This document shows positions 27,026-35,641 of a DNA stretch of 64,000 bases, in pieces. The DNA is from Hymenobacter nitidus. GTDB lineage: Bacteria > Bacteroidota > Bacteroidia > Cytophagales > Hymenobacteraceae. Both the position numbers and the translations under genes were made by a program. The stretch covers positions 372,001 through 436,000 of the forward strand of contig NZ_JAJADQ010000004.1 of NCBI RefSeq assembly GCF_020447315.1, given 5' to 3'. Every line of letters begins with the position of its first letter. Position 1 is the first letter of the stretch. The notes under the pieces were generated by a model, which saw nothing but the letters and a program-made list of their open reading frames with translations, was not told the origin of the DNA and ran no database searches.

Positions 27026-27838
27026 ATGGAAACCGCCATGAACGAAGCCACGAAAGCACCCAAAACCCAGGTCAACAAGACCAAAATCGAGAGCTACGAT
27101 ATTTCGCGCTCCGATGAGACGTTGCACTTGGCCACGGATCTGGCCAAGTTCATCAAGGACAACAAGCTCACCACGAATGTGCAGGGCAAGGAGTTCGTGA
27201 ACGTGGAAGGCTGGCAGTATGCCGGCTCGCGCCTGGGCATTGTGCCCATCGTCGACCATGTCATCAACGTTTCGACCGAATCTGAAATAAAGTATCAGGC
27301 CAAAGTGACGCTGTTCGATCTGCGCAGCGGCCACACGGTAGGGGCGGGCTTCGCCATTTGCTCGAGCAAAGAGCAGGGCAAGAAGTTCTACCAGGAGTTT
27401 GCCATCATGAGCATGGCCCAGACCCGGGCTATCGGCAAAGCCTACCGTAACATCCTGGCCTGGATTATCCGGGCTGCGGGCTACGAGCCTACCCCGGCTG
27501 AGGAAATGGATTACGGCGGAAACACGACCGATGCGAAGGTGGTTGCTGCTGCTCCGGCTCCTCAGAAAGCTCCCGCTGCCCAGGTAGCCGCCGCCATGAA
27601 GGCCGTGCCGGCTGAGCCTGTAGCAGTTGAAGCTGCCGCTCCCGCAGTAGCCTACGCTACGGCCGCTCAGAAAGAGGAAATCATCCGTCTGCTCAACCAT
27701 CCGGTGATTACCCGTCAGGAGAAGACCAAGATGCTCTTGAACATCAACCGTCTGGACGAAGAGCGCGCCACCCAGGCTATTGCCAAGCTCAAGAAGGCCA
27801 TCGACGACCGTGAGAACGGCGAGTCGGCTGCCGCCTAA
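27026..27838 (+). CDS. Conserved protein resembling phage-type ssDNA-annealing/recombination proteins
   Basis: This 270-residue protein has an N-terminal core (about 25-170) with FVNVEGWQYAGSRLGI, GAGFAICSSKEQG and SMAQTRAIGKAYRNILAWII, then AAGYEPTPAEEMD, a pattern I associate with phage proteins grouped with ERF/Sak-like annealing factors. An Ala/Pro-rich linker (about 175-215) leads to a small helical tail starting ATAAQKEEIIRLLNHPVI, as in the C-terminal modules of phage recombination proteins. No other phage genes are present, but recQ follows. Function is inferred from resemblance; a chromosomal role in repair or recombination is possible. Confidence 0.5.
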   Translation: METAMNEATKAPKTQVNKTKIESYDISRSDETLHLATDLAKFIKDNKLTTNVQGKEFVNVEGWQYAGSRLGIVPIVDHVINVSTESEIKYQAKVTLFDLRSGHTVGAGFAICSSKEQGKKFYQEFAIMSMAQTRAIGKAYRNILAWIIRAAGYEPTPAEEMDYGGNTTDAKVVAAAPAPQKAPAAQVAAAMKAVPAEPVAVEAAAPAVAYATAAQKEEIIRLLNHPVITRQEKTKMLLNINRLDEERATQAIAKLKKAIDDRENGESAAA

Positions 27839-27867
27839 GGATTTATTGTTAGCTTATTTTATTCGAA

Positions 27868-27900
27868 AGCCCGGTTCCGTCATGGAGCCGGGTTTTTTTG
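27868..27900 (+). terminator. Rho-independent terminator
   Basis: Stem CCCGGTTCC/GGAGCCGGG with a 5-nt loop and T7 tract, 30 bp after the stop at 27838. Confidence 0.85.
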
Positions 27901-27918
27901 TGTTGTGCTCAACGCCAG

Positions 27919-28046
27919 GTCTGTCACCCTAGATGGAGCAAAGCGAAGTGAAGGGCCTTATCAAGCTAGCACAAGTCGTTCATATAAGTGACTTTCTAAG
28001 CTGATAAGGTTCTTCGCTGGCGTACGCCAGATCAAGGATGACAGAC
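27919..28046. repeat. MITE-like imperfect inverted repeat between terminator and recQ
   Basis: The outer ends GTCTGTCACCCT (27919-27930) and AGGATGACAGAC (28035-28046) are inverted copies, and pairing continues inward through GCGAAG/CTTCGC and CCTTATCA/TGATAAGG (28002-28009). The 128-bp unit looks like the dispersed extragenic palindromes common in Cytophagales genomes. Whether it recurs genome-wide cannot be seen here. Confidence 0.6.
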
Positions 28047-28073
28047 GAGCAAAACAGGCAGCAAAAGCAGTGC

Positions 28074-28104
28074 TTCCGTTTCCCGCCCGGCTGCTGTACC
28101 TTCG
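28074..28104 (+). promoter_or_regulatory. Putative recQ promoter
   Basis: TTC (28074-28076), 20 nt, TACCTTCG (28097-28104): close to the -33/-7 pair with C substitutions, 31 bp before the TTG start. Confidence 0.45.
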
Positions 28105-28135
28105 CTAGTCTATTCTACCTCTATCCTTACGCGCT

Positions 28136-30058
28136 TTGTCACAGCTACCCACCGACGACATTCTGCTGGTTTTGCGCCAGACCTGGGGCCACTCGGCGTT
28201 CCGGCCTCTGCAGGAGGATATAATCCGCTCGGTGCTGGCTGGGCAGGATACCCTGGCGCTGCTGCCTACCGGAGGAGGGAAGAGCATCTGCTTTCAGGTG
28301 CCGGCCCTGGCCCGGCCGGGGTTGTGCGTAGTCGTGTCGCCGCTGATTGCCCTGATGAAGGACCAGGTGGAAAACCTGCGCAAGCGTGGCATCAAAGCCG
28401 AGGCCGTGTATGCGGGCATGAGCCATACCGAAATTGACCAGACCCTGGACAACTGCGTGTACGGGCCGGTGAAGTTTCTCTACGTGAGTCCGGAGCGGCT
28501 GCTGACCGACATGTTTCAGGCCCGGGTGAAGAAGATGAAGGTGAGCTTGCTGGCCGTGGACGAGGCGCACTGCCTTTCGCAGTGGGGCTACGATTTCCGC
28601 CCGCCCTACCTGCGCATTGCTGAGCTGCGGGAGCTGCTGCCCGGTGTGCCCTGCATTGCTCTCACAGCTACGGCCACCGAGCAGGTGCGCCAGGATATTG
28701 TCGAAAAGCTGCATTTCGGAGCCACCCATCGGGTGTTTCAGCAAAGCTTTGCCCGGCCCAACCTCTCGTACTCGGTGCTGAGTACCGAAGACAAGCTGCG
28801 GCGCCTGGAGGAAGTAGTGCGAGGCGTGGGAGCCGACAAAACCAGCATTGTGTACGCCCGCACCCGCCGTCAAACCGAGGATACGGCTGCTTTTCTGCAG
28901 CAGGCCGGGGTGAAGGCCGCACCCTATCACGCTGGCCTACCTTCCGAGCAGCGCACCCGCACCCAGCAGGACTGGATGCAGAACCGCATCCGTTGCATCG
29001 TGGCGACCAACGCCTTTGGGATGGGCATCGACAAGCCCGACGTGCGCCTGGTGGTGCACCTCGACGCGCCCGACAACCTGGAAGCTTACTACCAGGAGGC
29101 TGGACGAGCCGGGCGCGACGAGAAGTACGCCTTTGCCGTGCTTCTGCAGGGTCCCAACGACGCCGACGAGCTGCGCCGCCGCACCCAGCAAGCCTTTCCG
29201 CCCCTCGATACCGTGCGGCGCGTGTACCAGGCGCTAGCCAACTTCTCGCGCACGGCAGTGGGTGGTGGTGAGCTGGTGGCTTTCGACTTCGACCTGCAGC
29301 AATTTGCCGAAACCTACCGCATCAAGGCCCTGGACGCGCACAACAGCCTCCGGACCCTGGAGCGGGAAGGTTTCGTGCAGGTAAACGAGGCCGTGAACAA
29401 CCCGGCCCGGGTCCACATTCCCATCGACCATACCGATTTGTACCGGTTTCAGGTGGCCAACGCCCAGCACGACCAGCTTATTAAAAGCCTGCTGCGCTTC
29501 AACGGCGGGGAGCTATTCGTAGGCTTCCAGCGTATTTCGGAAAACAGCTTGGCCCAGCACCTGAAGAAAAGCGTGCTGGATGTGCGCAAGATGCTCGTGT
29601 TTCTGCACCGCTCCGGTATTATTCAGTACCAGCCCAAGCACGAGTCGCCCCAGGCCTTGTTTACCACCGGCCGCCACGATGCCGACAAGCTACCGCTCGA
29701 CCAGAAGCGCCTGAACCAGGCCCGGGAGCTGGCCGTGCACAAAACCGAATCGGTGATACGCTACGCCGACGGGGGGCGCTGCCGCCAGCAACTGCTGCTG
29801 GAATACTTCGGCGAGTTGGACGCGGCGCCCTGCAAGGTGTGCGACTATTGCCTGGCCCAAAAGAAAGCCCGGCAGCCTGCGGCCCCCGTAACCGGGTTGC
29901 GCGAGCAGCTGGTGCAGCTCCTGAAAACGACGCCCCAAACCCCGCGCGAAGTACTAGCCTACTTTGCCCCCGGCCAAGCCACTGCCGTTACCGAGCAGCT
30001 GCGGGAGCTGGTGGAACTGGGCGAGTTGCGCTACGCCCCGGATGGGCGGCTGGGGTAG
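28136..30058 (+). CDS. recQ: ATP-dependent DNA helicase RecQ (short form without HRDC)
   Basis: This 640-residue superfamily-2 helicase unwinds DNA 3'-5' in repair and recombination. It starts at TTG 28136. Walker A is LLPTGGGKS, the DEAH box is VDEAHCLSQWG, motif VI is YYQEAGRAGRD, and the RecQ zinc cysteines appear in YADGGRCRQQLLLEYF and CKVCDYC. It ends soon after the winged-helix domain (TTPQTPREVLAYF), with no HRDC domain, unlike E. coli RecQ. The stop is 3 bp from the stop of the convergent AraC-type gene with no terminator between, so the transcripts probably overlap. Confidence 0.93.
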   Translation: MSQLPTDDILLVLRQTWGHSAFRPLQEDIIRSVLAGQDTLALLPTGGGKSICFQVPALARPGLCVVVSPLIALMKDQVENLRKRGIKAEAVYAGMSHTEIDQTLDNCVYGPVKFLYVSPERLLTDMFQARVKKMKVSLLAVDEAHCLSQWGYDFRPPYLRIAELRELLPGVPCIALTATATEQVRQDIVEKLHFGATHRVFQQSFARPNLSYSVLSTEDKLRRLEEVVRGVGADKTSIVYARTRRQTEDTAAFLQQAGVKAAPYHAGLPSEQRTRTQQDWMQNRIRCIVATNAFGMGIDKPDVRLVVHLDAPDNLEAYYQEAGRAGRDEKYAFAVLLQGPNDADELRRRTQQAFPPLDTVRRVYQALANFSRTAVGGGELVAFDFDLQQFAETYRIKALDAHNSLRTLEREGFVQVNEAVNNPARVHIPIDHTDLYRFQVANAQHDQLIKSLLRFNGGELFVGFQRISENSLAQHLKKSVLDVRKMLVFLHRSGIIQYQPKHESPQALFTTGRHDADKLPLDQKRLNQARELAVHKTESVIRYADGGRCRQQLLLEYFGELDAAPCKVCDYCLAQKKARQPAAPVTGLREQLVQLLKTTPQTPREVLAYFAPGQATAVTEQLRELVELGELRYAPDGRLG

Positions 30059-30061
30059 CTT

Positions 30062-30976
30062 TTAATTCGCCGACACCCGGAAGGCGGCCGGCGTCAGGCC
30101 GGTTTTGCTCTTGAAGAGACGGGTAAAGTACTGTGGGTATTCGAAGCCGAGCTGAAAGGCGGTTTCGTTGATAGATAAGGACGTGCTGAGCAGCAGATGT
30201 TTGGCCTTTTCAATCAGCGCGTGGTGCAGATGCTGCTGGGTGGTTTGTCCGGTCAGGGTACGCAGCATGTCGCTCAGGTAAGCCGGCGACACGTGCAGGG
30301 CATCGGCAAAATATTGCACGGTGGGCAGGGGCTGCTCGCCATCCTGGGTAAAATAGGCCGTCAGCAGGGTTTCAAACCGGCTCAGCAAGTCGTGCTCGGT
30401 CGTGCGCCGGGTCAGGAACTGGCGGTGGTAAAAGCGGTTGGCGTAGCTCAGCAGTACGTCGAGCTGCGAAACCAGCAGCTCCTGGCTGAAGGCGTCAATG
30501 GCTTGGTCGTATTCGGCCCGGATACCGCGCAGCAGGCCTTCCAGTAAGGTTTCTTCCTTGGCCGAGACGTGCAAGGCTTCATGGGCCTGGTAGGAAAAGA
30601 AAGAATAGCCGGCCATTTTCTTGGCCAATGGGTGCTTCAACAGCAGATCGGGGTGGAAAATCAGCATCCAGCCGCTCAGTTCCGATGCATCCAGGGTGTC
30701 ATCGGCGGCGAATACCTGGCCGGGCCCGAGAAAAAACAGGACGCCTTCACTGAAATCGTAGGATTGCCGGCCGTAGATGATGTTTCCTTTCAGGCCCCGC
30801 TTCAAGGCCACGGTATAGAGTTGCTGCACGACCGGCGTCGTAACGCGGGGCAGGCAGCGTGCCTCCTCCAGGTCGACTACCGTGAGCAGCGGGTGGGCCG
30901 GGGCGGGCAAACCGTAGAAGCGGGTATAGTCCGTGACGGTGTTGAGAACCAGGAATTCTTTGGCGGCAGCTTTCAT
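30062..30976 (-). CDS. AraC-family transcriptional regulator
   Basis: This 304-residue protein starts at ATG 30974-30976 (MKAAAKEFLVLN). The N-terminal cupin-like ligand domain (about 1-180) contains GNIIYGRQSYDFSEGVLFFL. The two helix-turn-helix motifs follow: VQYFADALHVSPAYLSDMLR and INETAFQLGFEYPQYFTRLF with KTGLTPAAFR at the end. It lies 99 bp after two aldo/keto-reductase genes that carry matching 33-bp upstream elements, so it is the natural candidate for their regulator. The ligand is unknown. Confidence 0.9.
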   Translation of the reverse strand: MKAAAKEFLVLNTVTDYTRFYGLPAPAHPLLTVVDLEEARCLPRVTTPVVQQLYTVALKRGLKGNIIYGRQSYDFSEGVLFFLGPGQVFAADDTLDASELSGWMLIFHPDLLLKHPLAKKMAGYSFFSYQAHEALHVSAKEETLLEGLLRGIRAEYDQAIDAFSQELLVSQLDVLLSYANRFYHRQFLTRRTTEHDLLSRFETLLTAYFTQDGEQPLPTVQYFADALHVSPAYLSDMLRTLTGQTTQQHLHHALIEKAKHLLLSTSLSINETAFQLGFEYPQYFTRLFKSKTGLTPAAFRVSAN

Positions 30977-30999
30977 AGCGGGGTAAGGTAAGAGGTAAG

Positions 31000-31061
31000 T
31001 TGGGCTGTTCGCTGCCTGGCTGGTTCGCAAACCGCTTCCGGGTTGAATACGAACAGCCCAA
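31000..31061. promoter_or_regulatory. Inverted repeat between aldo/keto reductase 1 and araC-type gene
   Basis: Perfect 12-bp arms TTGGGCTGTTCG (31000-31011) and CGAACAGCCCAA (31050-31061) with a 38-nt loop. With no T-run it may be an attenuator, or an operator pair for the AraC-type protein. Confidence 0.45.
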
Positions 31062-31075
31062 CCCCCTGATCAGCT

Positions 31076-32071
31076 TTAGAAACCTTCGGGATAAGCCGCG
31101 CCGGCCGAGCTGCCCACCGGCATAATGGCTTCCAGCTCGGCTAATTCCGCGGGGCTGAGCGCAAGGCTGGCCGCCGCCACGTTCTGCTCCAGGTACTTAC
31201 GGCGCTTGGTGCCCGGAATAGCCACCACGCCCTGGGCCAGCACCCAGGCCAGGGCCAGCTGCGCGGCCATGACGCCCTTGGCCTGGGCCAGCGCCTGGAG
31301 CTTTTCGACCAAAGCCAGGTTCCGGTAGAAATTCTCGCCCTGGTAACGGGGGAAAATCCGGCGCGAGTCGGAGGCTTCCAGGTCGTCGGGGCTCTTGAGT
31401 TCACCAGACAAAAAGCCCCGGCCCAGCGGCGAGTAGCCCACAAAGCCGATGCCCATGTCGCGGGTGAGCTGCAGCATGCCGTTTTCCTCCACGCCCCGGT
31501 CGAAGAGCGAGTACTCAGTTTGCAAAGCGGTAATGGGGTGCACCTGGTGGGCGCGGTGCAGAATGTCGGCCGACACTTCGGAAAGGCCCAAATAACGCAC
31601 TTTGCCTTCTTCCACCAGGCGGCTCATAGCCCCCACGGTGTCTTCAATGGGCGTGTTCGGGTCGAGGCGGTGCAGGTAGTAAAGGTCCACGTAGTCGGTA
31701 CCCAGGTTGCGCAACGAACGTTCAATGGATTTGCGCACGTACTCGGGGCGGCCGTTGTACTGGCCGGTCCAGTTTTCCTGGTCATCTACTTCGAAGCCGA
31801 ATTTGGTGGCCAGAATAACCTCCTGGCGCCGGCCGGCAATGGCCCGGCCCACCAGCCGCTCGTTCAGCAGCGGGCCATACAGGTCGGCCGTGTCGAGCAG
31901 GTTGATGCCCAGCTCCAGGGCCCGGTGAATGGTAGCTACGCTTTCCGTTTCGTCGGCCTCGCCATACACGCTCATACCGTTTACGCCGGCCGTCATGCCC
32001 ATGCAGCCCAGGCCTTCGACGGGTACTTCCAGGCCCTGGCTGCCCAGGGCTACTTTTTTGATGGTGCTCAT
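31076..32071 (-). CDS. Aldo/keto reductase, copy 1
   Basis: This 331-residue NADPH-dependent oxidoreductase has the (beta/alpha)8 fold: [20 protein letters not shown] supplies Asp and Tyr, ILATKFGF the Lys and [10 protein letters not shown] the His of the catalytic tetrad. I chose ATG 32071 ([20 protein letters not shown]); a TTG five codons earlier is less likely. Such enzymes reduce reactive aldehydes and ketones. The upstream region shares a 33-bp motif with the neighbouring aldo/keto-reductase gene. Confidence 0.9.
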   Translation of the reverse strand: MSTIKKVALGSQGLEVPVEGLGCMGMTAGVNGMSVYGEADETESVATIHRALELGINLLDTADLYGPLLNERLVGRAIAGRRQEVILATKFGFEVDDQENWTGQYNGRPEYVRKSIERSLRNLGTDYVDLYYLHRLDPNTPIEDTVGAMSRLVEEGKVRYLGLSEVSADILHRAHQVHPITALQTEYSLFDRGVEENGMLQLTRDMGIGFVGYSPLGRGFLSGELKSPDDLEASDSRRIFPRYQGENFYRNLALVEKLQALAQAKGVMAAQLALAWVLAQGVVAIPGTKRRKYLEQNVAAASLALSPAELAELEAIMPVGSSAGAAYPEGF

Positions 32072-32112
32072 TGTTGTGGTTGTCAAGGGAATAGTAGGAA
32101 CAGATTACACTA

Positions 32113-32172
32113 CAAAGGTCTGGCGGCAGCACTCCGGCCGAGCTATACAAACCGGTGCTTGTGCAACACAAA
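32113..32172 (-). promoter_or_regulatory. Regulatory region of aldo/keto reductase 1 with shared 33-bp element
   Basis: The 33-bp element 32140-32172 differs from the one at 33295-33327 at only three positions. In both cases a CAAAGG block (CCTTTG on the minus strand, at 32113-32118 here) follows after 21 bp, consistent with a -7 box. Conserved spacing suggests an activator-controlled promoter. Confidence 0.6.
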
Positions 32173-32181
32173 ACGCGGCAT

Positions 32182-33234
32182 CTACCGCCACGCCTGCACC
32201 TCGTGGCCCCCAAAGATGCTGCGGTTGACGGCCGGCGAGAAGATGCCGTAGGGGGAGGTCGGGGCCGGGGCACTGGCTTCATCCAGCCGCTGCAGCTGCT
32301 CGGGCGTAAGCTGAAGGGTGAGCGAAGCCAGGTTATCGTGAAGCTGGCTAAGCTGGCGGGCTCCCAGAATAAGAGAGCTGATACTTGGCTGGGCCAGCGT
32401 CCAGGCCAGAGCCACCGGAGCCAGGGGTTGCTCCAGTTGGGCGGCTACGTCGCGTAGCGTTTCCAGCACGCGCCAGTTGTGGTCGGTAAACTTGCTGTTG
32501 CCAAAGGGGTTAGGGCCGGTGAGCCGCCCCTGGCCGCTGGCTGAGCCGGTGCCTTCGGGCCGGTACTTGCCCGCCAGAAAACCAGCCGCCAGGGGGCTCC
32601 AGGGCGTAATGCCCAGCCCGCAGGCGCGGGCCGCGGCTACGTGCTCCTGCTCAATGGTGCGGGACACGAGCGAATACTCGAGTTGCAGGGCAATAGGGCC
32701 GGGCTGATGGTGAACCGCCGCCAGCGTAGCGGCTTGGGTCGCGTACCAGGCGGGCACGTTGGAGAAGCCGAAGTAGCGGATTTTGCCCGCCCGCACCAGG
32801 TCCCCGAGCGTTTGCAGCACTTCCTCCACCGGCGTCACCATGTCCCAGGTGTGCAGCCAGTACAGGTCCAGGTAATCGGTGCCCAGACGGCGCAGGGAGC
32901 CTTCCAGGGCCCGGTACAGGTTTTTGCGGCCGTTGCCGCCGGCGTGAGGGTTGCCGGGCTGGGCATTGAAGCCGAATTTAGAAGCCAGTACCAGCTGCTC
33001 CCGCAGGCCGCGGGCCTTGATGTAGCGGCCGAGCAACTCTTCACTGCGGCCGCCGGAATATACATCAGCAGTGTCCAGGAAATTGCCGCCCGCCTCCACG
33101 TAGGCCGTAAAAACGGCTTCGGATATCTCGTCGGTCGAGCCCCAGCGTGGGTTGCCGAAGGTCATGGTGCCCAGGGCCAGCGGACTAACCACCAGGCCCG
33201 AGCGGCCCAGGGTGCGAAAGGAAGTCAGGTTCAT
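32182..33234 (-). CDS. Aldo/keto reductase, copy 2
   Basis: This 350-residue aldo/keto reductase has catalytic Asp/Tyr in FLDTADVYSGGRSEELLGRY, Lys in VLASKFGFNAQ and His in YLDLYWLHTWD. The start at ATG 33232-33234 (MNLTSFRTLGRSGLVVSPLA) gives the usual N-terminus. It is a different subgroup from its neighbour, so it was probably not made by a recent tandem duplication, yet both carry the same upstream element. Role: reduction of carbonyl compounds; substrate unknown. Confidence 0.9.
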   Translation of the reverse strand: MNLTSFRTLGRSGLVVSPLALGTMTFGNPRWGSTDEISEAVFTAYVEAGGNFLDTADVYSGGRSEELLGRYIKARGLREQLVLASKFGFNAQPGNPHAGGNGRKNLYRALEGSLRRLGTDYLDLYWLHTWDMVTPVEEVLQTLGDLVRAGKIRYFGFSNVPAWYATQAATLAAVHHQPGPIALQLEYSLVSRTIEQEHVAAARACGLGITPWSPLAAGFLAGKYRPEGTGSASGQGRLTGPNPFGNSKFTDHNWRVLETLRDVAAQLEQPLAPVALAWTLAQPSISSLILGARQLSQLHDNLASLTLQLTPEQLQRLDEASAPAPTSPYGIFSPAVNRSIFGGHEVQAWR

Positions 33235-33267
33235 AGAGCAGGGGAATGGGTGGCAGAAAGTACTCGG

Positions 33268-33327
33268 CAAAGGTGCGGCCCGCACCTGCCCGCGGAGCTA
33301 TACAAACCGCCGCTTCTGCAACACAAA
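33268..33327 (-). promoter_or_regulatory. Regulatory region of aldo/keto reductase 2 with shared 33-bp element
   Basis: The element 33295-33327 (begins GAGCTATACAAACCG, ends TGCAACACAAA) and the CAAAGG block at 33268-33273 mirror the arrangement before copy 1. It lies 61 bp before the start codon. Confidence 0.6.
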
Positions 33328-33419
33328 CTGCCGACCAATCCCACCTCAAAACCAACGTCGCCCCGGCCGCTTCTGATACCAGAGCAGCCGGGGCGACGTA
33401 CAGGGTTCCGCTCGGAAAC

Positions 33420-34100
33420 CTACTTCTTGAGCAGTTTCAGCAATTCTTCGGCGGCGGGTTCCGAAGAAGCCGGGTTCTGACCCGTAATCAGGTTGCCGTC
33501 CGTCACGACGTAGGGCTGCCAGTCGGCACCTTTGGAGTAGTTGCCGCCGTTTTCCTGCAGCATGTCTTCCACCAGGAAGGGCACAACGTCGGTGAGCTGC
33601 ACGGCCGCTTCTTCGGTGTTGGTGAAGCCGGCTACTTTTTTGCCTTTCACCAGCGGCTCGCCGTTGGCGGCTTTCACGTGGCGCAGCACGCCGGGCGCGT
33701 GGCACACGGCGGCCACCGGTTTGCCGGCCGCATAGAGCGTCTCAATCAGCTCAATCGACTTTTTGTCCTCGGCCAGATCCCACAGCGGGCCATGGCCGCC
33801 GGGGTAGAATACCGCGTCGTAGTCGGCAGCCGAAACCGAGTCGAGCTTCACCGTGGAGGCCAGGGCCTGCTGGGCGGCGGGGTCGGCCTTGAAGCGCTTG
33901 GTGGCGTCGGTCTGGGCGCTGGGGTCGTCGCTCTTGGGGTCGAGGGGCGGCTGGCCCCCGGCGGGCGAGGCCAGCGTGAGGGTGGCGCCGGCATCTTTGA
34001 AAACGTAGTAGGGGGCGGCAAATTCCTCCAGCCAGAAGCCGGTTTTGTGACCCGTGTTGCCCAGCTCGTCGTGGGACGTCAATACCAATAATATGTTCAT
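33420..34100 (-). CDS. DJ-1/PfpI-family class I glutamine amidotransferase-like protein
   Basis: This 226-residue protein of the Hsp31/YhbO-like branch has the nucleophile-elbow Cys in VAAVCHAPGVLRHV, the preceding FYPGGHGPLWDL and the Glu/Asp-rich N-terminal half (TSHDELGNTGHKTGFWLEEF). Relatives act as glyoxalase III, deglycase or chaperone against carbonyl stress. It is clustered with Ohr, oxidoreductases and a small monooxygenase on the same strand, which fits a carbonyl/oxidant-defence role. Confidence 0.88.
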   Translation of the reverse strand: MNILLVLTSHDELGNTGHKTGFWLEEFAAPYYVFKDAGATLTLASPAGGQPPLDPKSDDPSAQTDATKRFKADPAAQQALASTVKLDSVSAADYDAVFYPGGHGPLWDLAEDKKSIELIETLYAAGKPVAAVCHAPGVLRHVKAANGEPLVKGKKVAGFTNTEEAAVQLTDVVPFLVEDMLQENGGNYSKGADWQPYVVTDGNLITGQNPASSEPAAEELLKLLKK

Positions 34101-34148
34101 AGTGCGTTGTGTAGAAAGGGGAAGAAAGGAAAGTGAAAAGGGCCGTAC

Positions 34149-34457
34149 TTAGGCCAGCAGCCGGTAAAACGTGGTTTTGCGCTCGGCCAGCAGGGGCACA
34201 ATCTGATTCAGCACCAGCTCCTGAAAATGCGGGGCGGCCCGGTGGGCTAGCTGCGCGTCCTGGCTCACATACTGCTCGTAGATGAAAAACCGCGCCGGCT
34301 CGTCGGCCGACTGGTGGGCGGTGTAGACCAGGTTGCCGGGCTCGTGCTGGCGCACGGCCGCCGCGGCTTCGAGCAGCAGGCGGCGCACAGTTTCTATGTG
34401 GCCGGGCTGCACCAGCCACTCGGCGGCTACGCAATAGATATCGGCTGAAGTGCTCAT
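34149..34457 (-). CDS. Antibiotic-biosynthesis-type (ABM) monooxygenase, YgiN-like
   Basis: This 102-residue ferredoxin-like-fold protein starts at ATG 34455-34457 (MSTSADIYCVAAEWLVQPGH). The family pattern is clear: EAAAAVRQHEPGNLVYTAHQ, ARFFIYEQYVSQDAQLAHRA, then PHFQEL. Relatives are cofactor-free quinol monooxygenases. The gene lies 32 bp after the MDR reductase and 48 bp before the DJ-1-like gene, probably in one operon that recycles or detoxifies quinones. Confidence 0.85.
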   Translation of the reverse strand: MSTSADIYCVAAEWLVQPGHIETVRRLLLEAAAAVRQHEPGNLVYTAHQSADEPARFFIYEQYVSQDAQLAHRAAPHFQELVLNQIVPLLAERKTTFYRLLA

Positions 34458-34489
34458 GTTGCGGGAAATAGGGGAGGGAGGTAAAGCGG

Positions 34490-35488
34490 CTAGGCTACTT
34501 TCACAATGGCTTTGCCGGTGTTTTCGCCTGTGAAAAGGCCCAGGAAGGCGGCCGGAATCTGGTCGAAGCCTTCGGTAATGGTTTCCTCGAACTGCAGTTT
34601 GCCCTGGCCATACCACTCGGTCAGCTTCCGTACGCCTTCGGGCCAGCGGCTGAAGTAGTCACTCACGATAAAGCCCTGGAGCTTGGCGCTGGTTTTGAGC
34701 AGCTTGCCTTCGGGCCGGGGGCCTACGGGGGCTTCGGTATCGTTATAGCTCGAAATCTGGCCGCAGAGGGCAATGCGGGCGTGCTTGTTGAGCAGGTCGT
34801 ACACCGCGTCGGTGATGGGGCCGCCCACGTTGTCGAAGTAGCAGTCTACGCCGTTGGGGGCCGCAGCGGCCAGGGCCTGGGCAATGTCGGGCGTGGTTTT
34901 GTAGTTGATAGCCTCATCAAAGCCCAGCTGCTTCAGGTACGCCACCTTCTCATCCGAGCCGGCCGTGCCAATCACACGTGCTCCCGCAATCTTGGCCAGC
35001 TGGCCCACCACCATGCCCACGGCCCCGGCTGCCCCCGATACGACTACCGTTTCGCCGGCTTTGGGCTGGCAAATGTCGAGCAGACCGAAGTAGGCCGTCA
35101 GCCCCGGCATGCCCAGCAGGCCCAGGAAGTAGCTCACCGGGGCTTTGTCGGTCGGGATGCGGTTCAGGCCTTTGCCGTCGGCGAGGCTGTATTGCTGCCA
35201 GGGCAGGTTGCCGACCACCACGCTGCCCACCGGCAAGGCTTCATTTTGGCTTTCGAGTACTTCGGCCACGGCCCCGCCCGCAATAGGCTCGCCCACGGTA
35301 AAAGGCGGCACGTAGGATTTACCCTCGTTCATGCGACCCCGCATGTAGGGGTCGACCGATACGTACAGGGTTTTGAGTAGCACCTGGCCCACACTGGGCG
35401 TTGGCAGCTCGATGGTTTCAAACTGGAATTGCTCAGCCGTCGGCAGACCTTTCGGGCGGCTGGCCAGCAGAATGGTTTGGGTTTTCAT
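34490..35488 (-). CDS. NADP-dependent medium-chain oxidoreductase (CurA/leukotriene B4 dehydrogenase-like)
   Basis: This 332-residue zinc-free MDR enzyme has YVSVDPYMRGRMNEGKSYVP and the nucleotide-binding motif VVSGAAGAVGMVVGQLAKIA near residue 155, followed by GTAGSDEKVAYLKQLGFDEA. Relatives reduce the C=C bond of alpha,beta-unsaturated ketones and aldehydes with NADPH. It is downstream of Ohr and separated from it by a 110-bp palindromic element. Confidence 0.9.
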   Translation of the reverse strand: MKTQTILLASRPKGLPTAEQFQFETIELPTPSVGQVLLKTLYVSVDPYMRGRMNEGKSYVPPFTVGEPIAGGAVAEVLESQNEALPVGSVVVGNLPWQQYSLADGKGLNRIPTDKAPVSYFLGLLGMPGLTAYFGLLDICQPKAGETVVVSGAAGAVGMVVGQLAKIAGARVIGTAGSDEKVAYLKQLGFDEAINYKTTPDIAQALAAAAPNGVDCYFDNVGGPITDAVYDLLNKHARIALCGQISSYNDTEAPVGPRPEGKLLKTSAKLQGFIVSDYFSRWPEGVRKLTEWYGQGKLQFEETITEGFDQIPAAFLGLFTGENTGKAIVKVA

Positions 35489-35520
35489 AGCGGCAGGATT
35501 GGGAAAAGAATAGAAACAAC

Positions 35521-35630
35521 GGCGCCTGTCAGGCAGCGTTGTCGAAAGACATATTCCTTTGAAACGAGTCGTGATGACGATGGTCGTTCCAGCGGAAAAA
35601 GTCCTTCAGCAGTGCCGCCCGACAGGCGCC
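35521..35630. repeat. 110-bp element that is an imperfect palindrome over its whole length
   Basis: The ends GGCGCCTGTC (35521-35530) and GACAGGCGCC (35621-35630) are perfect inverted copies. Pairing continues inward with interruptions (GAA/TTC, GAC/GTC, AACGA/TCGTT blocks), and most mismatches are transitions. It fills most of the gap between Ohr and the MDR gene. It resembles a decaying MITE or a long RNA hairpin. Confidence 0.55.
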
Positions 35631-35641
35631 AGAAATAATGC

